A program made the position numbers and the translations under genes. A stretch of DNA of 64,000 bases. Origin: Struthidea cinerea. Taxonomy: Eukaryota > Chordata > Aves > Passeriformes > Corcoracidae. Below are positions 13,079-25,985 of this stretch, piece by piece; positions within the stretch are counted from its first letter, which is position 1, and every line of letters starts with the position of its first letter. The notes under the pieces were generated by a model. It saw nothing but the letters and a program-made list of their open reading frames with translations, did not search any database and had not been told where the DNA came from. The DNA lies in contig VZTI01005325.1 of assembly GCA_013397865.1 (NCBI GenBank), positions 4,308,100-4,372,099 on the forward strand, read 5' to 3'.

Positions 13079-13142
13079 CCCAACAATTACACACCACCAG
13101 GCAAAGAAAACCCAACAATTACGTACCACCAGGCAAAGAAAA
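13079..13142 (+). repeat. 32-bp tandem duplication followed by poly(A)
   Basis: Two adjacent 32-base copies start CCCAACAATTAC and end GGCAAAGAAAA (13079-13110 and 13111-13142). They differ at only two positions (ACAC versus ACGT in the middle). A run of A follows to about 13152. The near-identity points to a recent slippage or duplication event. Confidence 0.9.
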
Positions 13143-13152
13143 AAAAAAAAAA

Positions 13153-16100
13153 CGAACATGCACAGTATTATTTAAAAAAGATAAAGTATCAGAATGAGGG
13201 ATTCTTATATGATGCTGCAGTTGAAGTTGAGAGCATTTCTCTTCATCTTAAAATGATACACAAGTCTAAATCAGCTTATACAAACAGAAATAGTCCATGC
13301 CTGGGTTGTAGGTGCTATGACTAAAGCATGATGCACATGAAAATTTTGCTTTCTACGCATTCACCACACAAACCAATGCATAGAATTTGAAAAAAATACA
13401 GTAATAGTTCTGGGTAATTAGGTACTTGTTGAAGATAAAATTGTTTAATATCTTTTACACCTCTGAAGGGAGTGATGAATTGATGATATATTAATACTGG
13501 TGTTTTTGCTTTATCTGCATTGCTATCTTATGTTGTATATGTAATTGTAACGTTACAGTGTTTTAAGGATTGTTCTGGAATTTCTTTTATCCTTCTGTAC
13601 CTGTGCCTTTTTCTTTTTTTTTTTTTTTAAATCACAGCATGATTTAGCAGTGAGGCTCTTGAAGTTAATTGTCAGAAAACCTGTTCTCTGACCTCATACT
13701 TCGCTGAAGTCCTGTATGTTCTCACCTTGGTCATTTTTCCTTTCTCTACCTTGATTTCCTTATTTGCCATTTACTGAAGTGCTTCGAATTCTCTGAATGT
13801 CCAAAATTACTCTTTATTAGGAAGAGGTACCAGCATTTTTTGTTGATACTTGCATGAAATATTTGTATTTGCCTTGTTGTGATCCTACCAGTTTAGTCGA
13901 GGTAACAAGTGTGATGGCTTTGTGTCAGCATTTCAAAGTAAAAATGAGTGTTCATGATGCAAAATTTATTCAGCTTGTTATTAACAGTTAAAATAGGCAG
14001 TTTTAAAACCCTTTTCTGTCTTTACCTAACTTGAAAAATAGTGCAGCAAGATTCATAGTGAATCATAAATTTTCAACAATCCAGGAATGGAAGGATCAAG
14101 ATTATTCTTTTTTTTTCCTTCTGTTTGAACTGGAATACTTACCAGAGATTCACATGCTTTAACCCAAGAAGTTTTTGATGGGTAATTTTTCTTCTGTTTG
14201 TTGTTTGTTTTTTTTTTTCAGGGAGAGAGGGGCTACAATTTGGATACTTTGCAATATAGTTTGTTATTTACTGCCTCAGAGGTAAAATACTTGTTTTTTA
14301 ATAAATCTGGAGGATTTCAGTCTGAAAAGACATTCTATGGTACTGAGATTCATACTGATTTCTAAGATGTAGTTCATCTGTTATTACAGAAAAATGACAG
14401 AAGGTTTCTAAAAATAGAACTTGGTCTGGTGAAGATTATTGCCTGTGTGGGTTTGGGTGCTTAATTTTGAAACTTTTGATTACTAAATAAGGTTTCTCAT
14501 TGCAAAACAAACAAACAAAAATTCCCTGCAAATTTTTCTCCTGTAAGTGCATGTGCAGAAGCAACTTTTGCACTCTTCCCCCAAAAGCTCCCTTGATATC
14601 TGTGGCACTCATCCCTTGATTTAGCGTGAATTACAGTTAAGGCATGTGTGAAGGATTCTGCAGTGGTGTCCGTGGTGTTTTATTGAAGGTGTATGGGAGC
14701 ATGACATGGAGCCAGAATGCAGCTTGTTCTGCTTTACCGTGCTGTGATGGGATTAACTTCTACTGTAGTCAATGCTCTTTTGATTAATGAATCACAAAAC
14801 ATGGGCCAGCTGGACAGCAACCTATCCCATGAGCCCTGTGATGTTCCCAAATCCATCATTCTTGATGTGTCTCATTTTCCCTGTGGGCTGCCATAGCCTA
14901 CTATTCCACAGCAAGGTTCAGCTTCTAAATTATCACACTTCAGATGAAAAAGTGAAATACAACTCAAAAATTCAGAATTTTCTTGTAACCAGTGAGTCCT
15001 ACTGTCTTTTGTTATGGACGATCAGTCAGTTGACTTGCACTTTTATATTCTGCTCTTCTGATGGATTGGATGTAAGGATGTGCCCTTTTTTTTCAGTAAC
15101 ATGTCAACAGAATAAACTTGTGTGTTAATGAAATACTTTCTGATTGCAGATAGACAATTCTTGGGTTACTTTCTACAGATTTCAGACCAAGTTCTATTTT
15201 GCAAGCCATTCTGTGGTGCTGTTTTGGGTTTCTTTTCTTCCTCTTGAAGTGTGGAAGAAATTGTTTGGTGTCTCCAAACACACCCAACTCAGACTGCACC
15301 TTCCTTGACTAGTGTGTGAATACCATTCAGTAAAATGCAAGCACTGTAAACCCTAATGCCTGCACTTACGTCTTACTGCCCACAGGCTTCCAAGAAGACA
15401 TGATCTGGAGAACTGTAGAGGATTTGGTCCCAGTGAAGATAAGGTCTATTATGACAAACAAAGTTATTTATACTTGTGTAGTTAAAAAATATTTTGTAGT
15501 TGTATGTATCTTAATGCAACAGCCAGTTCAGTGAGAATTGTACCGTTTGCTTGAAAGAGTATGCATCAAAAAATTCAAGGAAGTGATGAATCCAAAATTG
15601 ACCTCTGCAACAGAATCGTTAGGGATAAAGAAAACGTAAAATGCTGTGGGAGGCAGCAATCTCCTATTTATCTTTCTTTACATGTCTTCATAGTTTTCTG
15701 TTGCTTTTTCAAGGAGCTCTGCTTTTCCAGTGGGATACAGATCCCATGGTGGAGAACATGAGCTGCTTTATGAAAGCCAGCCTGCAAGCTGCAAGCAAAC
15801 CATTTGCTGAGGCAGCCAATTGTTTAAATTGTGGGAGCTGTGCTGAATGATAGATAACATGGATATATCCAAAACCAGCTTGGGCTGTTTTACATGGCTT
15901 CTGTCTCTTTCCTCAGTAGTGGAGGATTGATAAGTACTAACGTTTGTCCTTGGGGTGCCTGATCAAGTCGGAGGTTTCGTTTTTAAATAAATTATAAAAA
16001 TAGTCTATTCCTATGAAAAAAAGAGGTGTTTTGGTTTTGTTTTTTAAAAAAAGCATTGCAGTGTATCTTAAAAGTCTCATTCTGTTGTGAAAGGATATGA

Positions 16101-19100
16101 GAAAATGTGCCAACAAGAGAGTAAGCTTCGACTATAAGTGGTACATAAGTCATTTCTGTATCAGCTTTACAGAAGTATTAATTCCTATAAAGTATTTTCA
16201 GTTATTTTTCTCAGCTGATTTACAGTGTAACCAGAACTGGCTGAAAATATAGATGTAAATGTGGTCTTTTGGTTAAGTATTTGGAAGAGACAAGGTAAAA
16301 TAGTAGCAGTTAACTAACAGAGTAAAATTTATTTTGCAGAAAAACAGATATATTTCATGGCTGTCTTCAAGTTTGTACATCTGAAAATGCACTCTGAATT
16401 TATGCCAGGATACTGCATCATTAATGTTTAATAGAGAAATAAATCTAGGTATCATCAGCATAACAATGCTATAATCTTTGGATCTGAGTAATGTGTCTCA
16501 TGTGGGTGGGCATGAATGGCAAGGAAGATTGGATAAAATATGCAGCTTAATGTAAGGCACTGTGTGGGATTGGTGAAGCTCTGGGTGCTATTCCTGAGTC
16601 ACAGCATAGCAATGTTTATGTATAAAAACACTATAAAGTCAGAGTTAGGCCATAAAAGACAGCAATATTAACATAAAATAAAAGGAAAGAAATCTTTACT
16701 TCGCTTTAAGATGTACCAAAAAAAAAAGGTACAATGAAAACCCCACTATAAACAGAAAACTTAGAATTATTTTCTGTGCTACAGTAATTTGTTTACCTAG
16801 ATCCAGTAGCTTGTATTCCATAAAGGACAAAACCAAACAGCTGATTTCCCATATGAAAAGACAGCAATTTTGATTCGTGGTTGTTTATATTAGATCTGTA
16901 GATTGTATGGAGATTTATAGAGAGCCTGTCCATATATCAGAATGGTTCACTTTATCCTCAGAAGGAAATGCCGCTGGAATCCTGCTCAGCAGCGCAGCGT
17001 AAGCATAGCAGGATTTTCTTAAAGCTTCATTACCTGATGATAACAGTACAAATCTTTGGTGAAGACAGAAATTTGAGGGCCTAACTACTGGTCTTCACTG
17101 GCTATTTGTGTTTGACTGTACCCTGTGTCTTGAGATACCCCCAGAGACTGATAATCACAAGTCAATCTGTCTGAATCAGTTAGAGGCGAAGTTAGAAGAG
17201 AGCAGCCAATGTTTTTCTAAACTTTTGTCCTTCAGGCAGCTTGTGAAATAGAACCAAATTTTGTAGGGAAGCTTGTCAATATATTCCAAGCTAAAAGCAA
17301 AGGAGTGGCCTTATATACAGCTTCAATCTACTTTTAAGTTTTTGGAATTGCTGTTGCAGATTTTGCAGTTTTTAATATTTAGGAGAGGGGTGGTTAGCTA
17401 TTGGTTCTATTTTCAATCTTAGATCTTTCAGTGCATTGTTAGTGCTGTTTTGCATTTATATAGAAACATAAATCTAATGCCTTTTATATACATAAAGTTC
17501 AGCTTATCTCCCTTAGAGGTGCTAAGTAACATTTTTTTATTCTCAATTTGGTAATTCTTATTAACATAGGCCCACTTTTTCTTTTCATCTGTCTAGCGCT
17601 TAACAATCTTCCCACATATTGCATCATTTGCAGGTTTAATTAATGGCTTCTTCATTTAATGACTATTAGTAGAAGCCTGGTGAAGCTTTAACACTCATCC
17701 AGCCTCTGGTGGAGTAGGCTGTGTTCCATCTACACTAGGTGAAGTTCTGCTACCATCAGTTTTACTTATTAGTTGGCCCTGGTTGTGATTCATCTGATGA
17801 TACATTAAAGCCAAACTAGTTCAATCTTAAACTAGTTCAGTTAAAGTTCCTGACATGATTTACCAGTTGTGTTGTATTGCTTTATTAAATGTAATAAAAT
17901 GTCTCTGATCGAGAACATGAGTAGTTCCAGAGATTTTTGCATTGTTTTAAGTTACTTGTGAAAAATCAAATATTTTACAAAGCATCAAGTTAGACAGAAA
18001 GCAAATTAAAAAATCTGGTTTTGTAGACAGAAGTCTTCCAAATGAAGTTTGACGTCCAATGACCCTGATGATTGCCTTGGGAGTATTTGAAGTGCAAATT
18101 TTTCCAGGCTGTTGTTGTTGTCTTAGTATTGATAATCCAAGTATGTACCTAAGAAAATACAGGAAAATGGAGAATCTCAGTGAAATGCTTTTTTTCTTTT
18201 GTAAGTATTGTGCATTGGTGCAGCCTAAGTGGGTTTCCAGAATTTGCAGGACCTTTTTTTCTCCTCTGAATGAAAGAAACTTGACTCAAACAAATAATGA
18301 CCATTGATCCCACATCTCTGTCTAGATCCTCTATTTGGCTGTTCCTAAAATATTTTCTCTTCTCTGTTTTTTTAACAGCTGCAGCTTTCTAAATTTGAAA
18401 CAGCAGTATTTCTCTGTCTTGCAGATATGTTAAATGCTTGCCTTTTCTCTGAGAAAATGGTTATTCAGTTACGTATGTGTGAAAACTTAGATGGGTTGAG
18501 GATGTTCATGTATGCTTGCTCATTAAGCCCTTAAAAGGCCCAGAGAGGTAGGAGAGGTCTCTGAGAAACAGAGTCTGTAATTCAGTAACATGTTTAATAT
18601 ATTTATAACCTGTTTTCATTTTGTAGAAACCTAAGGTAGGCAGAAGTGCACACACTCTGATGTTTTGTTGAGTTGGAATGGAAGCACTAAACTATCCATC
18701 CTCAGGCAGGAATGAAAATTTATAGCAGAGCTAGAAATGGAGCCATAATGCTTTAGGATGTTATCTTGGCTCTTAGGAGATAACCATCATCCCTCCCATT
18801 TACTATATTTATGGTTAACCAAGATGTACTATCCAAAGAAGAGAAAAGATGTACTTTTTAATTTTTTTTCCGTCACTGTCTTTTTACCTTCTATTTGCAT
18901 ACTGTGAACTTCTCTCCCCAAAACATAGTTTGATTATGAACTATCTAGCTTTGATTATATCATGCTTATATATCTGCATAGTAGTAGATTATTTGGGGTT
19001 TGCCAGTGAAGAAATTTCATGAATTATCTATACTTTTCACACTGCACATATTCTCTTCAATATATTGAAATGCTTGTAGTTGCTTAAACACTCACAGTAA

Positions 19101-22100
19101 AACCACTGTGTCCTTCTGGCCTTACAGTCCATAAGCCTAAAGCGTTACTAGCATGATAGCCCAGGATTACCGGGCTTCAGATTCTATAGGTGGCTTTTAA
19201 AAATTCAAGTAGTTGTAAAAAGAAAACCAGCAAAAGCCAACCAGCAACAAATATATTGACTGGTCAATTTTTTTTTTATTATTTTTCCTTGGTTATACCC
19301 GACTTTGTAAGAATTTAAAACTTTGTAAGGACTTCCTGAGTTAATACCTATCATAAAGTTCTAAAGGCTATTAAACGGATTTAAACTCTTCTGTTTGAAG
19401 TGAGAAGCCATGTTTTTGCACACCATTAGCTGGAAGATATGTGTAATAAAAAGAATAGTTTATTGGGCAATAATGATGAAAGTCGAAGATATTTATTTAA
19501 GTTTCCTGAAGGAAGTGTTCAAGCATGTGTTTGGCTTGTACCTGAAGCCCAGCTCCTATGAACCTGATCTCAGATCAGCATCCCTTCTCTGTGCTGTTAA
19601 TGTTCCTACAATTTCCTTGTCACACTTTTTCCATGGGTGGGTTTGTCACCACAATATATCCTAAACCACCCCCCCTAATAGATTTAGGACTTAGTGCAAT
19701 TCTTGACATCACCTTAGTGAACTGGAAAGTATCCCGTGGTGCAGGGTTTGCGCTGCAGTCTTTTAGTGCGGTACATCCAAACAGTGCTCTCTTTTATGAT
19801 AAAAATCCCTCCAATTGCATTTTCACATGTTTCCTTTTAACCTACTGTGAAATGTGCTGGCAGTGATGCATCAAGTATAAGAACTCATGAAAATAACATT
19901 CCTTCAGCACGGTTTTGGAAAAGGGTCTTTTATTTCGTTTTTGTCTCATTTCATGAATAGATTTCAAAGAAAAAGGCAGAATAGAATACAAGCTAACCTC
20001 TAGAGAAGGATTTAAAATGAACAGAAAGGTTTTTTGTTTTGTTGGGAGGGAAAAAAATGTGCTTCTTTTTCTATTTGCATTTGAGCTACAAATTTTTTAG
20101 CAACTACTAATAGTTTGTAAAAATTTACCACACACAGGCAAGGCTTATAACTATTATTTATTTATCTATTTATATTATTTGCACTGCAGAAACCACATTT
20201 GGCACTGGAATTATATAAAACCCTTTTTTTTTTTTCTTTGTATTCTTCATGCATGTAATAGTTCTCTGATTATTCATATGTGCTCAGCAAATGGATGCAG
20301 AAAGCACCAGTCCTGGTGAACGTAATGTAGATTGTCTCCCAAAAGATCTGATTCTGAAATTACCAACGTTGGAAAGATAAGAGTTTGGTCTAGGAGGAAT
20401 GAATTTAAAGTAGCACTGCCAATCATTTGATCATCCAACAGTCTTTAATGCACATTTTGATGTGTTAGAAACAATTATTAACTTAAACACTAGGAAGATC
20501 AAGATGCAGGCACACAGTAACTCAAGACAAGACTTTCTTTACAGTTACTCTGGAAGAGAAAAAATGGAAATGCAGTACTTTTAAAAGCAGGGAGACTTAA
20601 TTCCTTGAATTGTAGACCTTGGAATGAAAGGAATGATCAGATGATTAATATGTTTTGCAGGAAGAAAAACAGTAACAAAAACTTCTTTTTCACATGTCTC
20701 AGTTTAATTTGAAATTCATTGATGAGTGAGATTAAAATATTTATTCTTTCTATTTGGTTTCTGCAGCTCCTTTTTTTTTTTTTTTCCCCAGGTCAGATAG
20801 TGCTAGCAGATAAGCACTCTGTCTAGTGCTCCTTTTTACTTCACTATACATACTGCAATGTTGTTATAATTTAATGTGGTTGTTGGGTGGCAGGATGTTT
20901 ATAAAATTTATGTTTGAGCTATAAACATGGAGAAATAATGTACAAGCAGCGATGATGGAGAAGGACTGAATTTTCCAATCGTGAGCACAGGAGTGATAAT
21001 TAAAACCCTGAACAGGGAAAGAACTGAAGAGCAGGAGGTCACAAATAAATCTGTGTGACTCTGTTGTAGGCAGCAATGTGGTGCCAGCCTCTGACAAACT
21101 CCATTCCTACCTGCAGGGCAAGGACAAGGACAGAAGAGTATGAGGAACCATAAAACTGTCCTTCACTTGAAGGGATGTGAAAGAGGTTTCTAATTTTTTT
21201 TAATTGTGCGAGACTTTCCAGTATGAGATGTTTTTACCCTGTCGTTCTTGCTCCCGTTTGGTCTGTCTGTCCCCTAGTGCCATCTTGTTTCCTTGAAGGG
21301 GGTTTGTAGATGTATATATGCACATGTGTGCATCTAAATATTCCCTGTATCACAAATACTGTGTGTTTGTAAAGGACACTATCCCCCCAAGGTGAAAATT
21401 ATGGTTTAGAAGATAAATTAGGCAGTAATTTCATTTCGGACCTGTTTCAAACTAAATTGGCACAGACTAGTCGTGAGCTTAGCAAATATTATTTTTATTC
21501 TCCAAGATGTATTACAACATAGAAATAAAAATAAACCTTAGTCTCTAAAGGGAGCGTTTCCCAGGCTGGTACTTGTCAGCCTTGTTCTGCTTGAAGATGG
21601 TAGCAGAAACTGTTGTGCGAATATCATTTTGCAAAACACACTGTACTTCTGCGTCTCAGTTACCCCTATTTGAGGGCTGAAGTCTAAAGTCTGTGCACAA
21701 TTGGTGTGATCCCATTAGCTGAATGTTTTTATAAATAATGCTTTATGAGCATGATAGATTCCATGGCCTGTCATTGGGTTGAGATGACTATTGACACACC
21801 AAAGTAAAGGAAGGTTTGTAGCCCAGGTACTACAGTTCAGGAAAGCATTGAAGTATTAGTTTGAGTGACTTGATGAATCCTTTCCTAATCCTGTTCTTAA
21901 ACAAGGAGAGGTTGAAGATGTGTTTAATTTGGAAAATTATTTCATGCATTTAATTGAATTTTTACATTTTCCATTCAAGTACAAGTTGAATTTTTTTTTC
22001 CAGAATTTTAAAGATATGTTGTCAATTCTAATAGTTTCTAGGCCTGGGGGAGGAAATCACTTGTAAAGAAGTATCTCCAAATTATGTCGAGGAACGCGTA

Positions 22101-24553
22101 GAAGGGAATTGAAAAACTAAGGGTTAGATGAAAGGAAATTTGTGAATATGTACAAACATCATTACAGATGGTTAAACACTGGTAGAGATAAAGTAAATTA
22201 CTTATCCTTGATCAATGACAGATGAAGAGAGTTCTTCATTTCTAATAAATTCTTATCTCTAGCCTATGGAACTTGTGACATTCTCTAATTCGCATCCTAT
22301 AATCAGAATAGTCATTCGTAAGCATGTAATGAAAGCTTAATCAAAGTTGCGTACATTTCATTTAATCTGATCAAGAAATCAGGATTCTCTCAAAAAAGTA
22401 GATCTGTAATAAATTGCTAATGAGGTTGGCAGTGAATCAGATTACTGCTTTGAGAACAAAATCCATACTGAGAGCTCTACAAAAAGAGCACGAAAAAGAA
22501 ATATTTAGCTATGTTAACATAATTAGAGTAACTTCAACATTTACTTTGATTTTTTTATAACAGACATTTAACCTTTTCATGAATGATTGTGTATAGCATA
22601 TCTAAATAGTTTCTAACTTTTTTTTTTACTCATTAAAAATACAATTTGTATTGTGCCAAGCTGAATAATTGATTGTAGTACAAGACAGAAATAATTTGAA
22701 GTAAAAAATAAAAGTTTTCTTATTATTTTTTCCAGAACCTCATTGTGCAGAAGAGGGTAACCCCAGTAGTGTTCCTCAGTCTTCATAAGTGCAAATAAAT
22801 CTTTTGTCAGATTGTATCTATTCATGAGCCATAGATACTTTTAGTGTAGAATGCTGCTCTCTTTACATATTTTCTATCCTCTCTTCTTTGTTTGAAATTA
22901 AAATGCTGCTATAATATAACAAAATGCCATCTCTCATACCGCTGTCCCATAAGAAAGTTTGCCACTTAAAAATAACAGTGGCGTGAAGCAAATGAGAGAA
23001 ACACTAGATTAACTTTTAAATGTTAGTCAAAGACACCTGCTAAAGAAAGACTGATGTATGTGTTAAGAGAATTTTATTAAACTTCCTTTTCAAAGCAGTC
23101 ATCAATCCTAAGAAATCTCCTTTTTCCTCTCAACTAAATGAGGTCTCACTTGTTGGGAATATACAGTACTTTACATAGATGTCTTTGACCTTGTCTTCAA
23201 TTCCTGGAAAAAAAAAAGTTATGAATGGATCTGATAGTAATTCTTTAAATATTTTGTGTATCAGTGGATATCTGTTTTAGAAAAGGAGTGCATAGCCGAG
23301 GCACCATCATGGCATCGCATATCATTCAAGCTCTTTTTGTGTTTACGGCTGCAATGTGCTTTCTTACGAAGCTGATGATGATATTGGATTTTACGGTGGG
23401 GGTTTTTTGGGCAATTGACCCCAGTAAAGTCATGAGGCTAAAGCACACCTGTATTACAAATGCACACAGTGAGTCAGGAATGCACAAGTATTCCTGAAAG
23501 CTTAATCCCCTGAGCGGAAGATATTTCATTTAAGGGTTTATAAAGTAAAATAGAGTAGGGTAGTTCACTTATGGATTGATTGAGGATTTTTATAATCAGT
23601 TCTGGCAAAATCCTGGGAAAATAAGGTAGCTTAAATTGTCTGGGATTTTTTTGTCAGAGAATCAGTCAAATGAATGCTGCCTGACGGAGATGTTCTCAAG
23701 AGAGAGCGTTGTTCCAGGTGCTTCATCAGGGAACTCAGCAGTGGGTTAGAAGCAGTATTTCCTCGGTTTTATCTGTTGCATTTTGGATTAAGGAAATCAT
23801 ACATGCCAAAGGCAGGGGAGAGAGCAGTTTGAAATCCAGCAGTGGGTGAAGTATTTATTGTGTTAGATGCTAATTGCATTGGCATCAGAGCAAGAAGAGC
23901 ATTGGAGGGAACATTAGAATGGTGTTACGCTGAAGTGAGATGACTTGTGTTGCTGATGCCTCTGAATGTAAGAATGAAATTAGATGGTAATTCTGGTTTT
24001 TGAGGTCTGATGCTTTATTTTCTGTACTATGTTTTGTTCTTTGCCCTCTGCAGACACATTTTAAGATATTATCTCTTTGCACACGGGGGAAATATCAGTG
24101 AGGGAATGTATAAAACAATGAGAACTAGGAATTCAAATTCTTGCTGAAGGATCCATTCATGTGACTCAGGATTTCATTGCACACTTTAAATTAATGACAG
24201 ATTGTATTGTCCTAGTACTGAACAAAGGAATATCAATTGGTTACTTTTAAATTGCACTTAACAATTGGAGCTGCTGATTTCTTTCAGAAGTCACAGGAGG
24301 ATACCTTTCAGGTGTGTTTGCAGTTGTCACTGAAAGCCTGGTGAAGGAATTTGTCTTTCAGCATTCTACACTCTTTTAAGTAGTTTCCAATGTTAAGGTC
24401 CATGTTATTAGTTTTGTCTTGATGTTCTTGTGGCTTCTCAGTAGACAGTTTCCCTAGAATTAACTTGGAAATGGACCTGTGAAGGTCACCTAGTTGTTTG
24501 TGAATACAGGTGTGAGCAGAACTGGAAAGCTGATTCCTACTGCTCTGCACAGG
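13153..24553. other. 11.4 kb unique AT-rich DNA, no gene seen
   Basis: There is no recognisable exon, RNA gene or transposon. It contains homopolymer T tracts (13614-13628, 20771-20785) and a 16-bp-period direct repeat of AAACTAGTTCA at 17813-17823 and 17829-17839. A segment near 13880-14000 is free of simple repeats and could be conserved non-coding DNA, but its motifs are not distinctive. ORFs reach only about 100 codons. Confidence 0.55.
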
Positions 24554-24772
24554 CTGTACCTTCCTAGTACCTCAGTCAATGGGGAAAGGAAGAGGGCAAT
24601 ATGCGGCCGGGAGTTTAGGATAAAAGGAGGCTGTGCCTCCCGAAACCTCGAGAGAGAAAACCCCACGGGCGTGTGCCCCAGGGGACTCTCTCCCTTTATT
24701 CAAATGAAGTTGCGGGACTCCCCTGTCTCCTTTTTGGACATAAACCTCTGGTGTTTGTGCATTTTCCTGACA
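24554..24772 (+). mobile_element. Partial or short 5' LTR of a gammaretrovirus-like endogenous retrovirus
   Basis: The right end is well placed: the sequence ends TTTTCCTGACA, two bases before a primer-binding site. A TATA-like GGATAAAAGG lies at about 24617-24626. A CATAAA polyadenylation-type signal at about 24739 is followed by a GT-rich stretch, as expected for R-U5. The left end is uncertain; TGTACC at 24554 is one candidate start and would give a short LTR. The GC-rich, CpG-containing composition differs from the surroundings. No matching 3' LTR was found downstream, so the provirus is truncated. Class I (ERV1) assignment follows from the primer site and gag remnant. Confidence 0.7.
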
Positions 24773-24774
24773 AT

Positions 24775-24792
24775 TGGAGGCTTGTCCAGGAT
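24775..24792 (+). other. Retroviral primer-binding site, tRNA-Pro type
   Basis: The 18 bases TGGAGGCTTGTCCAGGAT match the standard tRNA-Pro primer-binding site of gammaretroviruses at all but three positions (TGG then GGCT, GTCC and GGAT blocks conserved). It lies two bases after the LTR CA end, the expected spacing. This is the strongest single piece of evidence for the provirus. Confidence 0.85.
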
Positions 24793-25750
24793 CCTTCCAC
24801 CGTCCAGGGCTGGCACACAGGAAGAGGAGCTGGAGGCACACCTCTTCCAGGTTTTAGGTGAGCAGCTCCCTTCGGCACTGGCTGGCCCTGAGCAATTGAT
24901 TGGGTTCCCAAGACTGTCCAGGAGACAGACCAGAGGTGAAGAGTCCATAGGATATGGGTGCCCAGAGTGGGCAGTAAGGGAAAGTCAAGAAGGGTCTTGG
25001 CAAATCTCACTGGTGAGTACAACTTCGGGGAGTAAACCATGGCAGGAGGCCCAGGGTAGGCAACAAAGGAAAGTTGAAAAGGGGTCTTGACTATAGGGAT
25101 AACAATCCCAAAATACCTCCGAAGGGTCCTTTGGGAGAATGATGAGCTGGTTTGCACATTGTTCCAGAGGTTGTTGAGGACACGGATGCCCAGAGGGGGC
25201 AATAAGAGGTGCTGAGAAAGGGTCTCTGCAACCCACGCCCAGAGCGGGCAATATGGTGTTAGTTTGGGAAAGGATTGGTTGAAGGGGAGTGTGGAGAAAT
25301 ATGATTAAGGCAAATAGCAGCAGGAGGCTATGTGATAAGGAAAGAACAGTGAGGACTGGGAAGTTCTCTGCCTTATCTTCAAAATCTGCAGTCTAACACA
25401 GGGCCAGCTGCAAGTCCTTTGTATTCCCCTCATCCAGGAGAGGGAAAACAGGGAGGTATTGTTCCTACACCCCACCCCTCCCCAGCCCATTATGGAGCCA
25501 GGATGGAGGATTTGGATTTGTCTGCTTACTACTCAGGGCTTTAGGGGGTTTCTCTATGGTGAGGAGTGCCGAGGCCAGGTGTGAGAGTACAGGACCAGTG
25601 GCACAGGCTGGGGACCTGTGGGGGAGGTGCGGGACCGAGCCGAGGCTGTGGGACAGCCAGGGCAAATGATTTTGCGAAGAATTTGGTGGCTATGGGAGGG
25701 TAAGAGCCCACAGACAGCAGGGGCTGGAGAGGTGGCCGAGTGGGCCCTCC
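24793..25750 (+). mobile_element. Provirus leader and degraded 5' gag region
   Basis: This is GC-rich sequence between the primer site and the recognisable gag end. It carries four diverged copies of a CCCAGAG-GGGCAATAAGG module (separate entry). I cannot follow an uninterrupted gag frame here: stops and frame changes occur in all three forward frames. It probably holds the packaging leader and a decayed matrix/capsid region, but the only direct evidence is position and composition. Confidence 0.5.
24961..25256 (+). repeat. Four diverged repeat modules in the provirus leader
   Basis: Modules begin at 24961, 25050, 25189 and 25238, each opening CCCAG-G-GGGCA. The first three continue for about 43 bases through AAAG-c-AAGGGTCTTG-type sequence; the fourth stops after about 19 bases. 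Spacing is irregular (89, 139 and 49 bases). Modules are about 70-80% alike by eye. Leader repeats may have come from duplication during reverse transcription; any packaging role is speculative. Confidence 0.7.
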
Positions 25751-25985
25751 CAGGAACTAGATAGAAAGGCACATCAGGTATATGAAAGTTGTGTAAGAAG
25801 GGATGAAGAAAAGGTAAAGATACAGGCAAGGATAATGGCTCAGTTTTTACAACCCCTGATGGGAAAAAGTGCAGGGAGCCCCAGGACCAAAGGGAAGGGG
25901 GCGGCCACCAGGACAGCGATTGGGAAGGAATCAATGTGCCATTTGTGAAAAAGAACATTAGAAACGGATTGTTACGGGTGTCAGG
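25751..25985 (+). pseudogene. Gammaretrovirus-like gag remnant (capsid end and nucleocapsid)
   Basis: One forward frame encodes a charged helical stretch (lysine/glutamate-rich, then QARIMAQFLQPL at about 25815-25850) typical of the capsid C-terminus and nucleocapsid start of gammaretroviral Gag. A shift of frame then gives a glycine/proline/arginine-rich linker and a damaged zinc knuckle near 25937-25970. There the first two cysteines and the histidine are present, but the spacing between them is one residue short, a stop follows the histidine, and the last cysteine is missing. The protein cannot be functional. No protease or polymerase sequence follows, so the provirus is cut off just past here. 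The identity is inferred from motif order and from the primer site upstream. Confidence 0.6.

Noticed and set aside
17813..17839. AAACTAGTTCA direct repeat with 16-base period
   Set aside because: Only two copies of 11 bases; too little to claim an element or paired binding site.
24494..25202. 198-codon forward and 168-codon minus ORFs as host genes
   Set aside because: They lie across the LTR, primer site and leader of the provirus, and a leader is non-coding.
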